Below, piece by piece: positions 7,242 to 15,374 of a stretch of 25,108 nt of DNA. The DNA is from Blautia sp. OF03-15BH (GTDB taxonomy: Bacteria > Bacillota > Clostridia > Lachnospirales > Lachnospiraceae): NCBI RefSeq assembly GCF_003463065.1, contig NZ_QSCM01000008.1, forward strand, positions 140,068 to 165,175. Reading direction: 5' to 3'. The notes below the pieces were generated by a model, which saw only the letters and a program-made list of their open reading frames with translations, ran no database searches and was not told the DNA's origin. Numbering within the stretch: the stretch's first letter is position 1; each line of letters starts with the position of its first letter. The translations under genes were made by a program, and so were the position numbers.

Positions 7242-9038
7242 ATGGCAGAAAGCAGATTAATTGGTGGATATCCGGTAATCGGTATCAGACCGACCATCGA
7301 CGGACGCCGTGGTCCTTTAAAAGTACGTGAGTCTCTGGAAGAGCAGACCATGAACATGGCAAAATCCGCAGCAAAATTATTTGAGGAGAATATCCGTTAT
7401 TCCAACGGAGAACCGGTAAAAGTAGTGATTGCAGACACCACCATCGGACGTGTGGCTGAAAGTGCTGCTTGTGCTGAGAAGTTCCGCAGAGAAGGCGTTG
7501 ATATTACTCTGACGGTAACTCCTTGCTGGTGCTACGGTGCTGAGACCATGGATATGGATCCCCAGACCATCAAAGCTGTATGGGGCTTCAATGGTACAGA
7601 GAGACCGGGTGCTGTATATCTGGCATCTGTTCTTGCTACTCATGCACAGAAAGGTCTTCCGGCTTTCGGTATCTACGGTCATGATGTACAGGAAGCTGAT
7701 GACAGCAGCGTTCCTGAGGATGTTCAGGAGAAACTTCTCCGTTTCGGCCGTGCAGCAGTTGCAGCTGCAACCATGAGAGGAAAATCCTATCTGCAGATCG
7801 GTTCCGTTACCATGGGTATCGGCGGATCCATCATTGATTCTGATTTCATCGAGTCCTATCTTGGAATGAGAGTAGAGTCTGTAGATGAGGTAGAAATCAT
7901 CCGTCGTATGAGCGAGGGTATCTACGATGAGGCAGAGTTCCAGAAAGCACTTGCATGGGCAAAAGAGAACTGCAAACTTGGCTTCGATAAGAACCCGGAA
8001 TTCCTGCAGAAGAGCGAGAAAGAGAAAGAAGAGCAGTTCGAGTTCGTTGTAAAGATGGCTGTTATCGTAAAAGACCTGATGAACGGTAACAAGAATCTGC
8101 CGGAAGGCTGTGAGGAAGAGGCTGTTGGTCACAATGCAATCGCAGCTGGTTTCCAGGGACAGAGACAGTGGACAGACTTCTATCCCAATGGTGACTTCGC
8201 AGAGGCAGTTCTGAATACTTCCTTTGACTGGAATGGTGCTCGTGAGCCGTACATCCTGGCTACTGAGAATGACGTTCTCAACGGTCTTGGTATGCTGTTC
8301 ATGAAACTTCTGACCAACCGTGCACAGATGTTCGCAGATGTCCGCACCTACTGGAGCCCGGAGGCTGTTAAGAAAGCTACCGGTTATGATCTTGAAGGTG
8401 TTGCAAAAGAGAGCGGCGGATTCATTCACCTGATCAACTCTGGTGCTTGCTGTCTGGATGCCAGTGGTGAGGCGAAAGATGAGAACGGTAATGGTGTAAT
8501 GAAAGAGTGGTGGAATGTAACCGAGGAAGACCAGAAGGCTATCCTGGCTGCTACTACCTGGAACGCAGCTGACCTCGGATACTTCCGTGGCGGCGGATAC
8601 TCCAGCCGTTTCCTGACTGTTGCTGAGATGCCGGCTACCATGATCCGTCTGAATCTGGTGAAAGGCCTTGGACCGGTTCTGCAGATTGCAGAGGGCTGGA
8701 CCGTAAATCTGCCGGCTGAGGTTTCCGATAAACTCTGGAAACGTACCGACTATACATGGCCCTGCACCTGGTTTGCACCGCGTTGCGACGGCAAAGAAGG
8801 TCCGTTCAAGACTGCTTATGATGTTATGAATAACTGGGGCGCAAACCACGGCGCTATCAGCTATGGCCACATCGGTGCAGATCTGATCACTCTTTGCTCT
8901 ATGCTCCGTATTCCGGTTTGCATGCATAACGTTCCGGAAGAGAAGATCTTCCGTCCGGCTGCATGGAACGCATTTGGAATGGACAAAGAGGGTGCTGATT
9001 TCAGAGCCTGCAAAAACTATGGTCCGCTGTACAAGTAA
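7242..9038 (+). CDS. fucI: L-fucose isomerase
   Basis: A 598-residue cytoplasmic enzyme that interconverts L-fucose and L-fuculose (also D-arabinose and D-ribulose), the first step of fucose use. Length and sequence match FucI throughout. The Mn-site residues of the E. coli enzyme are present as E342 (in ATEND), D366 (in FADVR) and H536 (in NWGANHG). The blocks GFQGQRQWTDFYPNGD and FRGGGYSSRF are also conserved. The start is the ATG at 7242 after GGAGG (7229-7233); the earlier ATG at 7227 overlaps that site. Codons are strongly biased toward preferred ones, suggesting high expression. It is divergent from an AraC-family regulator. No kinase, aldolase or transporter for fucose is in the window, so the rest of the pathway must lie elsewhere. 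Confidence 0.97.
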   Translation: MAESRLIGGYPVIGIRPTIDGRRGPLKVRESLEEQTMNMAKSAAKLFEENIRYSNGEPVKVVIADTTIGRVAESAACAEKFRREGVDITLTVTPCWCYGAETMDMDPQTIKAVWGFNGTERPGAVYLASVLATHAQKGLPAFGIYGHDVQEADDSSVPEDVQEKLLRFGRAAVAAATMRGKSYLQIGSVTMGIGGSIIDSDFIESYLGMRVESVDEVEIIRRMSEGIYDEAEFQKALAWAKENCKLGFDKNPEFLQKSEKEKEEQFEFVVKMAVIVKDLMNGNKNLPEGCEEEAVGHNAIAAGFQGQRQWTDFYPNGDFAEAVLNTSFDWNGAREPYILATENDVLNGLGMLFMKLLTNRAQMFADVRTYWSPEAVKKATGYDLEGVAKESGGFIHLINSGACCLDASGEAKDENGNGVMKEWWNVTEEDQKAILAATTWNAADLGYFRGGGYSSRFLTVAEMPATMIRLNLVKGLGPVLQIAEGWTVNLPAEVSDKLWKRTDYTWPCTWFAPRCDGKEGPFKTAYDVMNNWGANHGAISYGHIGADLITLCSMLRIPVCMHNVPEEKIFRPAAWNAFGMDKEGADFRACKNYGPLYK

Positions 9039-9052
9039 TTACTGAAACTGAG

Positions 9053-9094
9053 AACTGCCGTCCGGGGTATAAAAGCCCCAGGCGGCAGTTTTTT
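9053..9094 (+). terminator. fucI terminator
   Basis: A strong stem pairs AACTGCCGTCCGGGG (9053-9067) with CCCCAGGCGGCAGTT (9076-9090), nearly perfect, followed by TTTT. Confidence 0.9.
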
Positions 9095-9100
9095 GCATAC

Positions 9101-9140
9101 AAAAAGAGCTTTCCGCAGGCGGAGGCGGAAAGCTCTTTTT
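9101..9140. terminator. Perfect bidirectional terminator hairpin
   Basis: AAAAAGAGCTTTCCGC (9101-9116) and GCGGAAAGCTCTTTTT (9125-9140) form a 16-bp perfect stem with an 8-nt loop. It separates fucI from the convergent small gene at 9186-9350. Confidence 0.88.
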
Positions 9141-9185
9141 GTGTGAGAAGACGGTAGGAAGAGAGGTGTAAGGACACCTTTCTTC

Positions 9186-9350
9186 CTAACAGGACAGGAT
9201 GTTTTTGGCATCCTTGATATAATTGTCCACGTCCTCTTTGGTGATGACTTCCTGGGAATCCCAGCGGCAGGGATGTCCGATACCTAAAACACGGCGCTCT
9301 TTGCGGTAGTACTCTTCGACTTCCTTTGATTCAAAATGCAGTTCTGCCAT
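9186..9350 (-). CDS. Small soluble protein of unknown function (54 aa)
   Basis: A short gene reading MAELHFESKEVEEYY... and ending KNILSC. The start at 9350 is preceded by AAGGAG with 9-nt spacing. Alternative in-frame ATGs at 9359 and 9377 are either too close to this site or lack one. The protein is highly charged with two cysteines (HPC and the final C) and the motif GIGHPCRWD, and has no membrane segment. A bidirectional hairpin lies downstream. I do not recognise a family. The good binding site and a dedicated terminator argue that it is real. Confidence 0.6.
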   Translation of the reverse strand: MAELHFESKEVEEYYRKERRVLGIGHPCRWDSQEVITKEDVDNYIKDAKNILSC

Positions 9351-9446
9351 AAGATCCATCTCCTTTTTTTGATTCACTGAACTGTTTGGAATAATTTCAT
9401 TTTATCACTCCTGGTTGAGATTGGAAAGATATTTTTTGGTGTCTGG

Positions 9447-9475
9447 TTGTAATTTATCTGAAAATATAGTAGAAT
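9447..9475 (+). promoter_or_regulatory. Promoter of the nfeD-qmcA operon
   Basis: TTGTAA (9447-9452), a 17-bp spacer and TAGAAT (9470-9475) lie 41 bp before nfeD. AGAGAGGAGGAG is the ribosome binding site. Confidence 0.65.
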
Positions 9476-9516
9476 CAGTTTAAAATCTGCGAAGCAGAAA
9501 GAGAGGAGGAGAAAAA

Positions 9517-9948
9517 ATGGAAACAACGTCCATCTGCTGGCTGGTAGTGTTTATTCTGCTGATCCTGATCGAGCTTGCGACTATGGGTCTGACAACTATC
9601 TGGTTTGCGGGCGGCGCCGTGGCTGGATTTGTAGCCTCCATGCTTGGTGCAAACGTAGTGATTCAGGCAGCTGCATTTTTTGCGGTATCCATCCTACTGT
9701 TGTTTTTCACCAGGCCATTTGCAGTTCGCTACATCAATTCCAATAAGACGAAAACAAATGTGGACGGATTGATCGGACAGGAAGCACTGGTACTGGAAGA
9801 AATTAATAACATCCGTGAGACCGGATGTGCCAGGCTGGAAGGAAAAGAATGGACTGCCAGAAGTATGAATGATACGGTGATCCCGAAAGACACGGTGGTG
9901 ACCGTAGAAAGGATTGAAGGAGTCAAACTGATTGTCAAAGCAAAATAG
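9517..9948 (+). CDS. NfeD-family membrane protein (short form)
   Basis: A 143-residue membrane protein with two or three hydrophobic helices (about 6-28, 30-45 and 48-66) and a C-terminal OB-fold-like domain. In that domain VDGLIGQEALVLEEI and a final VKLIVKAK are characteristic of short NfeD proteins. Such proteins pair with SPFH/stomatin partners in membrane microdomains and are thought to support membrane protein quality control. The next gene is exactly such a partner, 12 bp downstream, with the TAG stop overlapping its AGGAGG site. The pairing supports the assignment. Confidence 0.92.
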   Translation: METTSICWLVVFILLILIELATMGLTTIWFAGGAVAGFVASMLGANVVIQAAAFFAVSILLLFFTRPFAVRYINSNKTKTNVDGLIGQEALVLEEINNIRETGCARLEGKEWTARSMNDTVIPKDTVVTVERIEGVKLIVKAK

Positions 9949-9960
9949 GAGGAAAAAATA

Positions 9961-10905
9961 ATGAATGAAGCATTGATAGGACCAATTCTGATCGCGATCA
10001 TCCTGATCGTTGCGCTTATGATCCTGGTTTCCTGTATTAAGATTGTACCCCAGGCTACGGCTATGGTCGTGGAGAGATTGGGTGGTTACAAATGTACCTG
10101 GTCTGTGGGTCTGCATCTGAAAGCCCCCTTTATTGACCGTGTAGCCAAACGAGTTGTGTTGAAAGAGCAGGTTGTGGATTTTGCTCCCCAGCCCGTTATT
10201 ACAAAAGATAATGTAACCATGCGGATCGATACTGTAGTATTCTTTCAGATTACAGATCCCAAACTTTTTGCCTATGGTGTGGAGAATCCGATCATGGCGA
10301 TCGAAAACCTGACAGCCACCACTCTTCGAAACATCATCGGAGATCTGGAACTGGATCAGACACTGACCTCCCGTGAGACTATTAATACAAAAATGAGAGC
10401 GTCTCTGGATATTGCCACGGATCCCTGGGGCATCAAGGTAAACCGTGTGGAACTGAAAAATATCATTCCGCCGGCTGCGATCCAGGACGCCATGGAGAAA
10501 CAGATGAAGGCAGAGCGTGAACGCCGTGAAGCGATCCTGAAAGCAGAAGGAGAGAAGAAATCCACGATCCTGGTTGCGGAAGGTAAAAAAGAATCTGCGA
10601 TTCTGGATGCAGAGGCAGAGAAACAGGCTGCGATCCTGAGGGCAGAGGCACAGAAAGAGAAGATGATCCGTGAGGCAGAAGGTCAGGCAGAAGCAATTCT
10701 TAAAGTGCAGCAGGCGAATGCCGATGGTATCCGTTTCCTGAAAGAGGCAGGAGCCGATCAGTCTGTACTGGCACTGAAGAGCCTGGAAGCACTTGCAAAG
10801 GTGGCAGACGGCAAAGCAACGAAGATCATTATCCCGTCCGAGATCCAGAATGTGGCCGGACTGGTCAAATCCGTAACGGAAGTTGCAAAAGATGTGACAG
10901 AATAA
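9961..10905 (+). CDS. qmcA: SPFH/band-7 (stomatin-like, QmcA-type) membrane protein
   Basis: A 314-residue protein with one N-terminal membrane helix (about 7-28) and an SPFH/band-7 domain (residues about 28-185: VPQATAMVVERLGGYK, TKDNVTMRIDTVVFFQITD, DPWGIKVNRVELKNI). A long Ala/Glu-rich coiled coil follows (about 185-250, with AEGEKK/AEGKKE repeats), then a short C-terminal helix. These proteins oligomerise on the membrane and scaffold microdomains. This one is paired with NfeD in an operon, the standard arrangement. The symbol follows the E. coli homologue; naming among stomatin-like proteins is loose. Confidence 0.92.
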   Translation: MNEALIGPILIAIILIVALMILVSCIKIVPQATAMVVERLGGYKCTWSVGLHLKAPFIDRVAKRVVLKEQVVDFAPQPVITKDNVTMRIDTVVFFQITDPKLFAYGVENPIMAIENLTATTLRNIIGDLELDQTLTSRETINTKMRASLDIATDPWGIKVNRVELKNIIPPAAIQDAMEKQMKAERERREAILKAEGEKKSTILVAEGKKESAILDAEAEKQAAILRAEAQKEKMIREAEGQAEAILKVQQANADGIRFLKEAGADQSVLALKSLEALAKVADGKATKIIIPSEIQNVAGLVKSVTEVAKDVTE

Positions 10906-10915
10906 GGATAAACAG

Positions 10916-10947
10916 AAAGGACGTTCAAGAAAACGAACGTCCTTTTG
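10916..10947 (+). terminator. Terminator after qmcA
   Basis: AAAGGACGTTC (10916-10926) and GAACGTCCTTT (10935-10945) form a perfect 11-bp stem with an 8-nt loop and a T-run. Confidence 0.88.
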
Positions 10948-10958
10948 TAAATCATTAC

Positions 10959-10987
10959 TTTACGAATTTACCAAAACGCGGTATGAT
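10959..10987 (+). promoter_or_regulatory. Promoter of argF
   Basis: TTTACG (10959-10964), a 17-bp spacer and TATGAT (10982-10987). No clear ArgR box pair is visible around it. Confidence 0.55.
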
Positions 10988-11040
10988 AAGTCAACAGATA
11001 GACCTAAACCAGATACAGCAGATAGAAAGGAATGATTAAC

Positions 11041-12030
11041 ATGAATTTAAAAGGCCGCAATTTTTTGACATTAAAAGATTTTACTTCAGAAGAGATCGAG
11101 TATCTCATTGATCTTTCAGCTGAACTGAAAGCAAAGAAAAAACAGGGGATCGTAGATCAGCGTTTCCTTGGAAAAAATGTAGCACTGATCTTTGAAAAGA
11201 CCAGTACCAGAACCCGTTGCTCCTTTGAAGTTGCTGCTCATGATCTGGGCATGGGAACGACCTATCTGGATCCGAAAGGTTCTCAGATCGGAAAAAAAGA
11301 GAGTATTCCGGATACCGCAAGAGTTCTCGGAAGAATGTATGACGGCATTGAGTACCGTGGCTTTGGTCAGGAAATTGTGGAGAGTCTGGCAGAGCATGCC
11401 GGTGTGCCGGTATGGAATGGGTTGACCAATGAGTATCATCCGACCCAGATGCTGGCAGATATGCTGACCATCCGTGAGCATTTCGGCCGCCTGAAGGGAA
11501 TAAAGCTGGTGTATATGGGTGATGCCCGTTATAATATGGGAAATTCACTGATGATCGTCTGCAGTAAACTGGGATTGGATTTTGTCGCCTGTACGTCAAA
11601 GAAATACTTCCCCAATGAGGAACTGGTAAAACAGTGTCAGGAGTATGCCAAAGCTTCTGGGGCAAGTATTACGCTTACGGAAGATGTGAAAGAAGGAACC
11701 AGTGGCGCAGATGTTATCTATACAGATGTGTGGGTGTCCATGGGTGAGCCGGATGAAGTATGGGAGGAGCGTATCAACGATCTGACTCCGTACAAGGTGA
11801 CCTCTGGAGTTATGAAAAATGCCGGTGAACAGGCAATTTTCCTGCATTGTTTGCCTGCCTTCCATGATCTGAAGACACAGATCGGAAAAGAAATGGGCGA
11901 GCGTTTCCATCTTACAGATATGGAAGTAACGGATGAAGTTTTTGAATCACCGCAGTCCAAAGTATTTGATGAAGCAGAAAACCGTATGCATACCATCAAA
12001 GCAGTGATGGTAGCCACTCTTGGGGAGTGA
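11041..12030 (+). CDS. argF: Ornithine carbamoyltransferase
   Basis: A 329-residue cytoplasmic enzyme that transfers the carbamoyl group from carbamoyl phosphate to ornithine, giving citrulline for arginine synthesis (or the reverse in catabolism). Signature motifs are present: S55-T-R-T-R59 (carbamoyl phosphate), H133-P-T-Q136, and H269-C-L-P272 with the catalytic Cys. The start at 11041 is preferred over the ATG at 11032 because AAAGGA (11026-11031) then sits 9 nt away. It has its own promoter and leads an operon with a small membrane protein and birA. No other arg gene is adjacent, and the lyase at the far right is in an unrelated operon. Anabolic versus catabolic use cannot be told from sequence. 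Confidence 0.95.
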   Translation: MNLKGRNFLTLKDFTSEEIEYLIDLSAELKAKKKQGIVDQRFLGKNVALIFEKTSTRTRCSFEVAAHDLGMGTTYLDPKGSQIGKKESIPDTARVLGRMYDGIEYRGFGQEIVESLAEHAGVPVWNGLTNEYHPTQMLADMLTIREHFGRLKGIKLVYMGDARYNMGNSLMIVCSKLGLDFVACTSKKYFPNEELVKQCQEYAKASGASITLTEDVKEGTSGADVIYTDVWVSMGEPDEVWEERINDLTPYKVTSGVMKNAGEQAIFLHCLPAFHDLKTQIGKEMGERFHLTDMEVTDEVFESPQSKVFDEAENRMHTIKAVMVATLGE

Positions 12031-12038
12031 TGAAATGA

Positions 12039-12311
12039 ATGAAAAATAAGAAAAAAACCAGTACCTGTGATGTGGAAGTGTGTGCCCTTTTTGCAGGCGT
12101 GCTTCTGATCCTGTGTTTTTTCCTGATGGTCTTTGACAGGAAAGCAGCATCGATTTTTATGCCTCTCGTTATCGTTATGGGCGTGATCCTGAACAGTGCG
12201 GCTGCCAGAGAAAGATATCGCAGGGAAAAAACAGTATCGGCTCTCTTTTTTACGGCTGTGTCCGTAGTGCTTCTTCTGCTGCTTGTGCTGCGTCTGTTTT
12301 TACGGAGATAA
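12039..12311 (+). CDS. Small membrane protein of unknown function
   Basis: A 90-residue protein with a basic N-terminus (MKNKKKTS) and hydrophobic segments at about 15-32, 37-52 and 66-88, ending in RLFLRR. A charged loop (AARERYRREK) separates the last two. It starts 8 bp after argF; GGGGAG (12022-12027) at the end of argF can serve as its binding site. It lies 6 bp before birA and is therefore probably cotranscribed with both. I do not recognise a family. Confidence 0.7.
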   Translation: MKNKKKTSTCDVEVCALFAGVLLILCFFLMVFDRKAASIFMPLVIVMGVILNSAAARERYRREKTVSALFFTAVSVVLLLLLVLRLFLRR

Positions 12312-12317
12312 GTATTT

Positions 12318-13298
12318 ATGAAAAGTAAAATTTTGGAAATCCTCCGAAAAAAGGATACGTATGTATCCGGACAGGAGCTTTCTGAACGGTTTGGAGTTTC
12401 CAGAACCGCTGTCTGGAAGGCGATCCATCAGCTGGAGGAGGAAGGTTACCGGATCGAAGCGGTTCCAAGAAAGGGATATCATATGGTTGAGATACCGGAT
12501 GTTGTCAGCAAAGAGGAGATTCTGAGCCTTCTGGACACGAAATGGGCAGGAAAAAATCTGGTTTGTGTGGAATCGGTGGATTCTACCAATAACCTGGCAA
12601 AACAGCTGGCAGAGCAGGGGGCACCGGAGGGAACCCTGGTGGTTGCCGATGAGCAGACCGGAGGCAAAGGCCGAAGAGGCCGTTCCTGGTGTACACCGAA
12701 AGGAAGCGCCATTGCCATGACGATTGTTTTGCGTCCGGATATCCGTCCGGAGCTTGCATCCATGGTAACACTGGTGATGGGACTTTCTGTAGCGAAAGCC
12801 ATTGAAAGTCTTTATCCTGTTTCTGTGGGAATCAAATGGCCAAATGATGTAGTGGTCAATGGGAAAAAAATCTGCGGTATCCTGACGGAAATGAGCGCGG
12901 AGATGACAGGGATCCATTATCTGGTCATCGGAACAGGCATTAATACCAATGTAGAAGAATTTCCCGAAGAACTTCAGGAAGTAGCCACCTCTTTGATAAA
13001 AGAGCTTGGCGAAAAGGTCAACCGGGCGGAACTGATTGCAGCCTGCCTGAAATATTTTGAGGATTATTATGAAAAATATGTTGCCGCCGGAAATCTGGCT
13101 CCGCTGAAGGAGGATTATGAAGCTCTTCTTTTAAACAGGAATAACAAGGTAAGAGTCCTGGAACCCGGTCATGAATATACCGGTCGTTCGCTGGGAATCA
13201 ATGAAGAAGGGGAACTTCTGGTAGAAAAAGAAGACGGAACGGTGACGGCCGTGTATGCCGGTGAAGTATCGGTGAGAGGTGTTTACGGATATGTCTGA
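12318..13298 (+). CDS. birA: Biotin-[acetyl-CoA-carboxylase] ligase / biotin operon repressor
   Basis: A 326-residue bifunctional BirA. Residues about 1-60 form the winged helix-turn-helix (SGQELSERFGVSRTAVWKAI around 17-36), so it can repress biotin genes. The central ligase domain has the biotinyl-AMP loop G116-K-G-R-R-G-R122 and KWPND at 173-177. The C-terminal domain (about 270-326) is the SH3-like BirA_C. It attaches biotin to carboxylase or decarboxylase carrier proteins and uses biotinyl-AMP as corepressor. It is the third gene behind argF. GGAGATAAG a few bases upstream is the ribosome binding site. Confidence 0.95.
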   Translation: MKSKILEILRKKDTYVSGQELSERFGVSRTAVWKAIHQLEEEGYRIEAVPRKGYHMVEIPDVVSKEEILSLLDTKWAGKNLVCVESVDSTNNLAKQLAEQGAPEGTLVVADEQTGGKGRRGRSWCTPKGSAIAMTIVLRPDIRPELASMVTLVMGLSVAKAIESLYPVSVGIKWPNDVVVNGKKICGILTEMSAEMTGIHYLVIGTGINTNVEEFPEELQEVATSLIKELGEKVNRAELIAACLKYFEDYYEKYVAAGNLAPLKEDYEALLLNRNNKVRVLEPGHEYTGRSLGINEEGELLVEKEDGTVTAVYAGEVSVRGVYGYV

Positions 13299-13327
13299 TG
13301 TGTTCCACGCTGAGGCTCTTTGACCTT

Positions 13328-13356
13328 TTGACCCTGGCATCATCATAAAATATAAC
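13328..13356 (+). promoter_or_regulatory. Promoter for the small acidic protein-dusB unit
   Basis: TTGACC (13328-13333), a 17-bp spacer and TATAAC (13351-13356). A second TTGACC lies 8 bp upstream (13320-13325). Confidence 0.6.
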
Positions 13357-13375
13357 TAACGGAGAAGTATTGTAA

Positions 13376-13717
13376 ATGGAAGAAACAAAAAATGTCGTTT
13401 TGTGTGCGGCAAGTGCTTATGAGGAAAAATATTATCTGAATCCCGGTTTTAAAGCATTGCCGGAAAGTATCAAAAAAGAATTACAGATTTTATGTGTGCT
13501 TTATACGCATAAGGTAGGCGGGATCCTGGTTCTGGAATTCGACGAGGATGGCAGCCTGATCTTCCGTACGGAGGCGAAGGAAAATGATTTTTCTTACGAT
13601 GAAGTGGGAAGTGTCCTGGAGATCAAATCCATTCAGAAAGAACAAAGAGAGTTACTGGAAGAACTGGAAATGTTCTACAAAGTTGTATATTTAGGGGAAA
13701 GCTATGAAGACGCTTAA
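13376..13717 (+). CDS. Small acidic protein, probably DUF6145 family
   Basis: A 113-residue soluble acidic protein with motifs YEEKYYLNPGF, LPESIKKELQILCVLYTHKVGGILVLEFDEDG and a C-terminal helix (EQRELLEELEMFYKVVYLGE). From memory this matches the family DUF6145, found next to dusB in Lachnospiraceae; I could not check this. There is no catalytic motif. GGAG at 13361 lies 11 nt before the start. Its last 14 nt overlap dusB, whose binding site GGGGAAAG lies inside this gene, so the two are translationally coupled. A role linked to tRNA modification is only a context inference. Confidence 0.75.
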   Translation: MEETKNVVLCAASAYEEKYYLNPGFKALPESIKKELQILCVLYTHKVGGILVLEFDEDGSLIFRTEAKENDFSYDEVGSVLEIKSIQKEQRELLEELEMFYKVVYLGESYEDA

Positions 13718-14666
13718 AATCGGAAATATAGAGCTGCCGAATCTCTGCGTCCTGGCTCCCATGGCAGGGGTGACGGATCTTCCGTTCCGTCTCCTATGCC
13801 GGGAGCAGGGCGCAGGTCTTTTGTGTATGGAAATGGTCAGTGCAAAAGCCATTTCCTACCATAATAAAAATACCATTGCACTCCTGAAGATCGCTCCGGG
13901 AGAAAATCCTGTGTCTTTGCAGCTTTTTGGTTCGGAACCGGAGCTGATGGCAGAAGTGGCAGCTTCTATTGAGGACCTTCCATTTGATATCCTGGATATC
14001 AATATGGGATGTCCGGTCCCAAAGATCGTCAATAACGGAGAGGGTTCTGCCTTGATGAAGGATCCCGCTCTGGCAGGGAAGATCGTGGAGAGTCTGACAA
14101 AAGCCATCAGAAAGCCGGTGACGGTGAAGATCCGGAAAGGTTTTACAGAGGAGAGCGTCAATGCGGTAGAGATGGCAAAACGCCTGGAAGCAGCAGGAGC
14201 AGCAGCTATCGCTGTCCATGGAAGGACAAGAGAGCAGTATTATTCCGGAAAAGCGGACTGGGAGATCATCCGTCAGGTGAAGGAGGCAGTTTCTGTTCCG
14301 GTGATCGGGAACGGAGATGTCGATTCTCCGGAAAAAGCGAAAGCGCTTCTGGATGAAACGGGCTGTGACGGCATCATGATCGGCCGGGCGGCAGAAGGAG
14401 ATCCATGGATCTTCAGACGGGTAAACCATTATCTGGAAACAGGAGAACTCCTGCCTTTACCGACCAGAGACGAACGCCGGGAGATGATCCTGAGACATGC
14501 CGGAATGCAGCTGGCTGAAAAGGGAGAAAACTGTGGAATGCGGGAGATGCGCAAGCATGTAGCCTGGTATACGGCAGGGCTTCCGCACTCGGCACGGCTC
14601 CGCGGCATGGTGGGAGAAATCAGTACCTACCATGACCTGGAAGTACTTCTGGAAAAATACCTGTAA
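13704..14666 (+). CDS. dusB: tRNA-dihydrouridine synthase, DusB type
   Basis: A 320-residue FMN enzyme that reduces specific uridines in the tRNA D-loop to dihydrouridine. Motifs: APMAGVTDLPFR (19-30), MVSAKA (44-49), QLFGSEPE, the catalytic Cys C103 in DINMGCPVPK, KIRKGF and AVHGRTREQ, and GNGDV...GIMIGRAAEGDPWIF for FMN phosphate. The C-terminal helical domain is present, so it is full length. It overlaps the preceding small gene by 14 nt. In Firmicutes the main Dus is of the DusB type. Downstream, greA has its own strong promoter. Confidence 0.95.
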   Translation: MKTLKIGNIELPNLCVLAPMAGVTDLPFRLLCREQGAGLLCMEMVSAKAISYHNKNTIALLKIAPGENPVSLQLFGSEPELMAEVAASIEDLPFDILDINMGCPVPKIVNNGEGSALMKDPALAGKIVESLTKAIRKPVTVKIRKGFTEESVNAVEMAKRLEAAGAAAIAVHGRTREQYYSGKADWEIIRQVKEAVSVPVIGNGDVDSPEKAKALLDETGCDGIMIGRAAEGDPWIFRRVNHYLETGELLPLPTRDERREMILRHAGMQLAEKGENCGMREMRKHVAWYTAGLPHSARLRGMVGEISTYHDLEVLLEKYL

Positions 14667-14701
14667 TGCCGGAATAATGCGCTTTCCGGGTGCATAGAAT
14701 C

Positions 14702-14730
14702 TTGACAAGGCAGGAGCGATAGTTTATAAT
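14702..14730 (+). promoter_or_regulatory. Perfect consensus promoter for greA-lysS
   Basis: TTGACA (14702-14707), 17 bp, TATAAT (14725-14730): both boxes match the sigma-70/A consensus exactly. It leaves an untranslated leader of about 145 nt before greA. Confidence 0.9.
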
Positions 14731-14736
14731 ACTGTG

Positions 14737-14882
14737 ATTGACTGCAGGCGTATTGACAAGGATGGAAGACGGCTGTCTTTCTGTCGCATGATCATACAGG
14801 GCAGCAGAAACATCGTGCTGTCTGTTTTGATACGCCAGGTAAAGCTTGACAGAAATGGAAATGTGGAAAGGGTGCAATAGAG
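14737..14882 (+). promoter_or_regulatory. Long structured leader of greA
   Basis: A long-range pairing GGCGTAT/ATACGCC (14747-14753, 14830-14836) encloses a hairpin formed by ACAGGGCAGCA and TGCTGTCTGT (14796-14806, 14816-14825, one bulge). No oligo-T run follows. I see no known riboswitch or T-box class. GGAAAGGG near 14867 is the ribosome binding site of greA. Confidence 0.4.
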
Positions 14883-15362
14883 ATGGAAGAAAAGAAGAAT
14901 TTACTGACCTATGAAGGTTTGAAAACTCTGGAAGATGAGCTTCACGATTTAAAAGTAAACCGCAGAAAAGAAGTAGCTGGAAAAATCAAAGAGGCACGCG
15001 AACAGGGTGACCTCTCCGAGAACGCCGAATACGATGCAGCAAAAGATGAGCAGCGTGATATCGAGGCAAGGATCGAGCAGATCGAGAAGATCCTGAAAAA
15101 TGCGGAAGTAGTAGTAGAAGAGGACGTAGATCTGGATAAAGTCAGCATCGGCTGTACCGTAAAGGTTCTGGACGAAGAGTTTGACGAGGAACTGGAGTTT
15201 AAGATCGTAGGTTCTTCTGAAGCAAACAGCCTTCAGGGCAAGATCTCCAATGAGTCTCCCGTAGGAAAAGCTCTTATAGGCAGAAAGAGCGGTGATGAGA
15301 TCTGCGTGGAAACTCAGGCCGGTGAGATGAAGTATCAGATTTTAGGAATTCAGAGATCATAA
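14883..15362 (+). CDS. greA: Transcription elongation factor GreA
   Basis: A 159-residue factor that rescues backtracked RNA polymerase by stimulating transcript cleavage through the secondary channel. The N-terminal coiled coil (about 1-78) carries the conserved tip motif D-L-S-E-N-A-E-Y with the acidic residues needed for cleavage. The C-terminal FKBP-like domain (about 82-159) contains SIGCTVKV, YQIVGSS-like and ESPVGKALIGRKSGDE blocks. The length is normal. Its TAA stop overlaps the AAGGAG site of lysS, and the two genes are only 12 bp apart. Confidence 0.97.
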   Translation: MEEKKNLLTYEGLKTLEDELHDLKVNRRKEVAGKIKEAREQGDLSENAEYDAAKDEQRDIEARIEQIEKILKNAEVVVEEDVDLDKVSIGCTVKVLDEEFDEELEFKIVGSSEANSLQGKISNESPVGKALIGRKSGDEICVETQAGEMKYQILGIQRS

Positions 15363-15374
15363 GGAGTGGAAAAA

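Noticed and set aside
7377..8927. 516-codon open frame on the minus strand opposite fucI
   Set aside because: It is an antisense shadow of a strongly codon-biased gene. There is no ribosome binding site and the protein has no recognisable domain.
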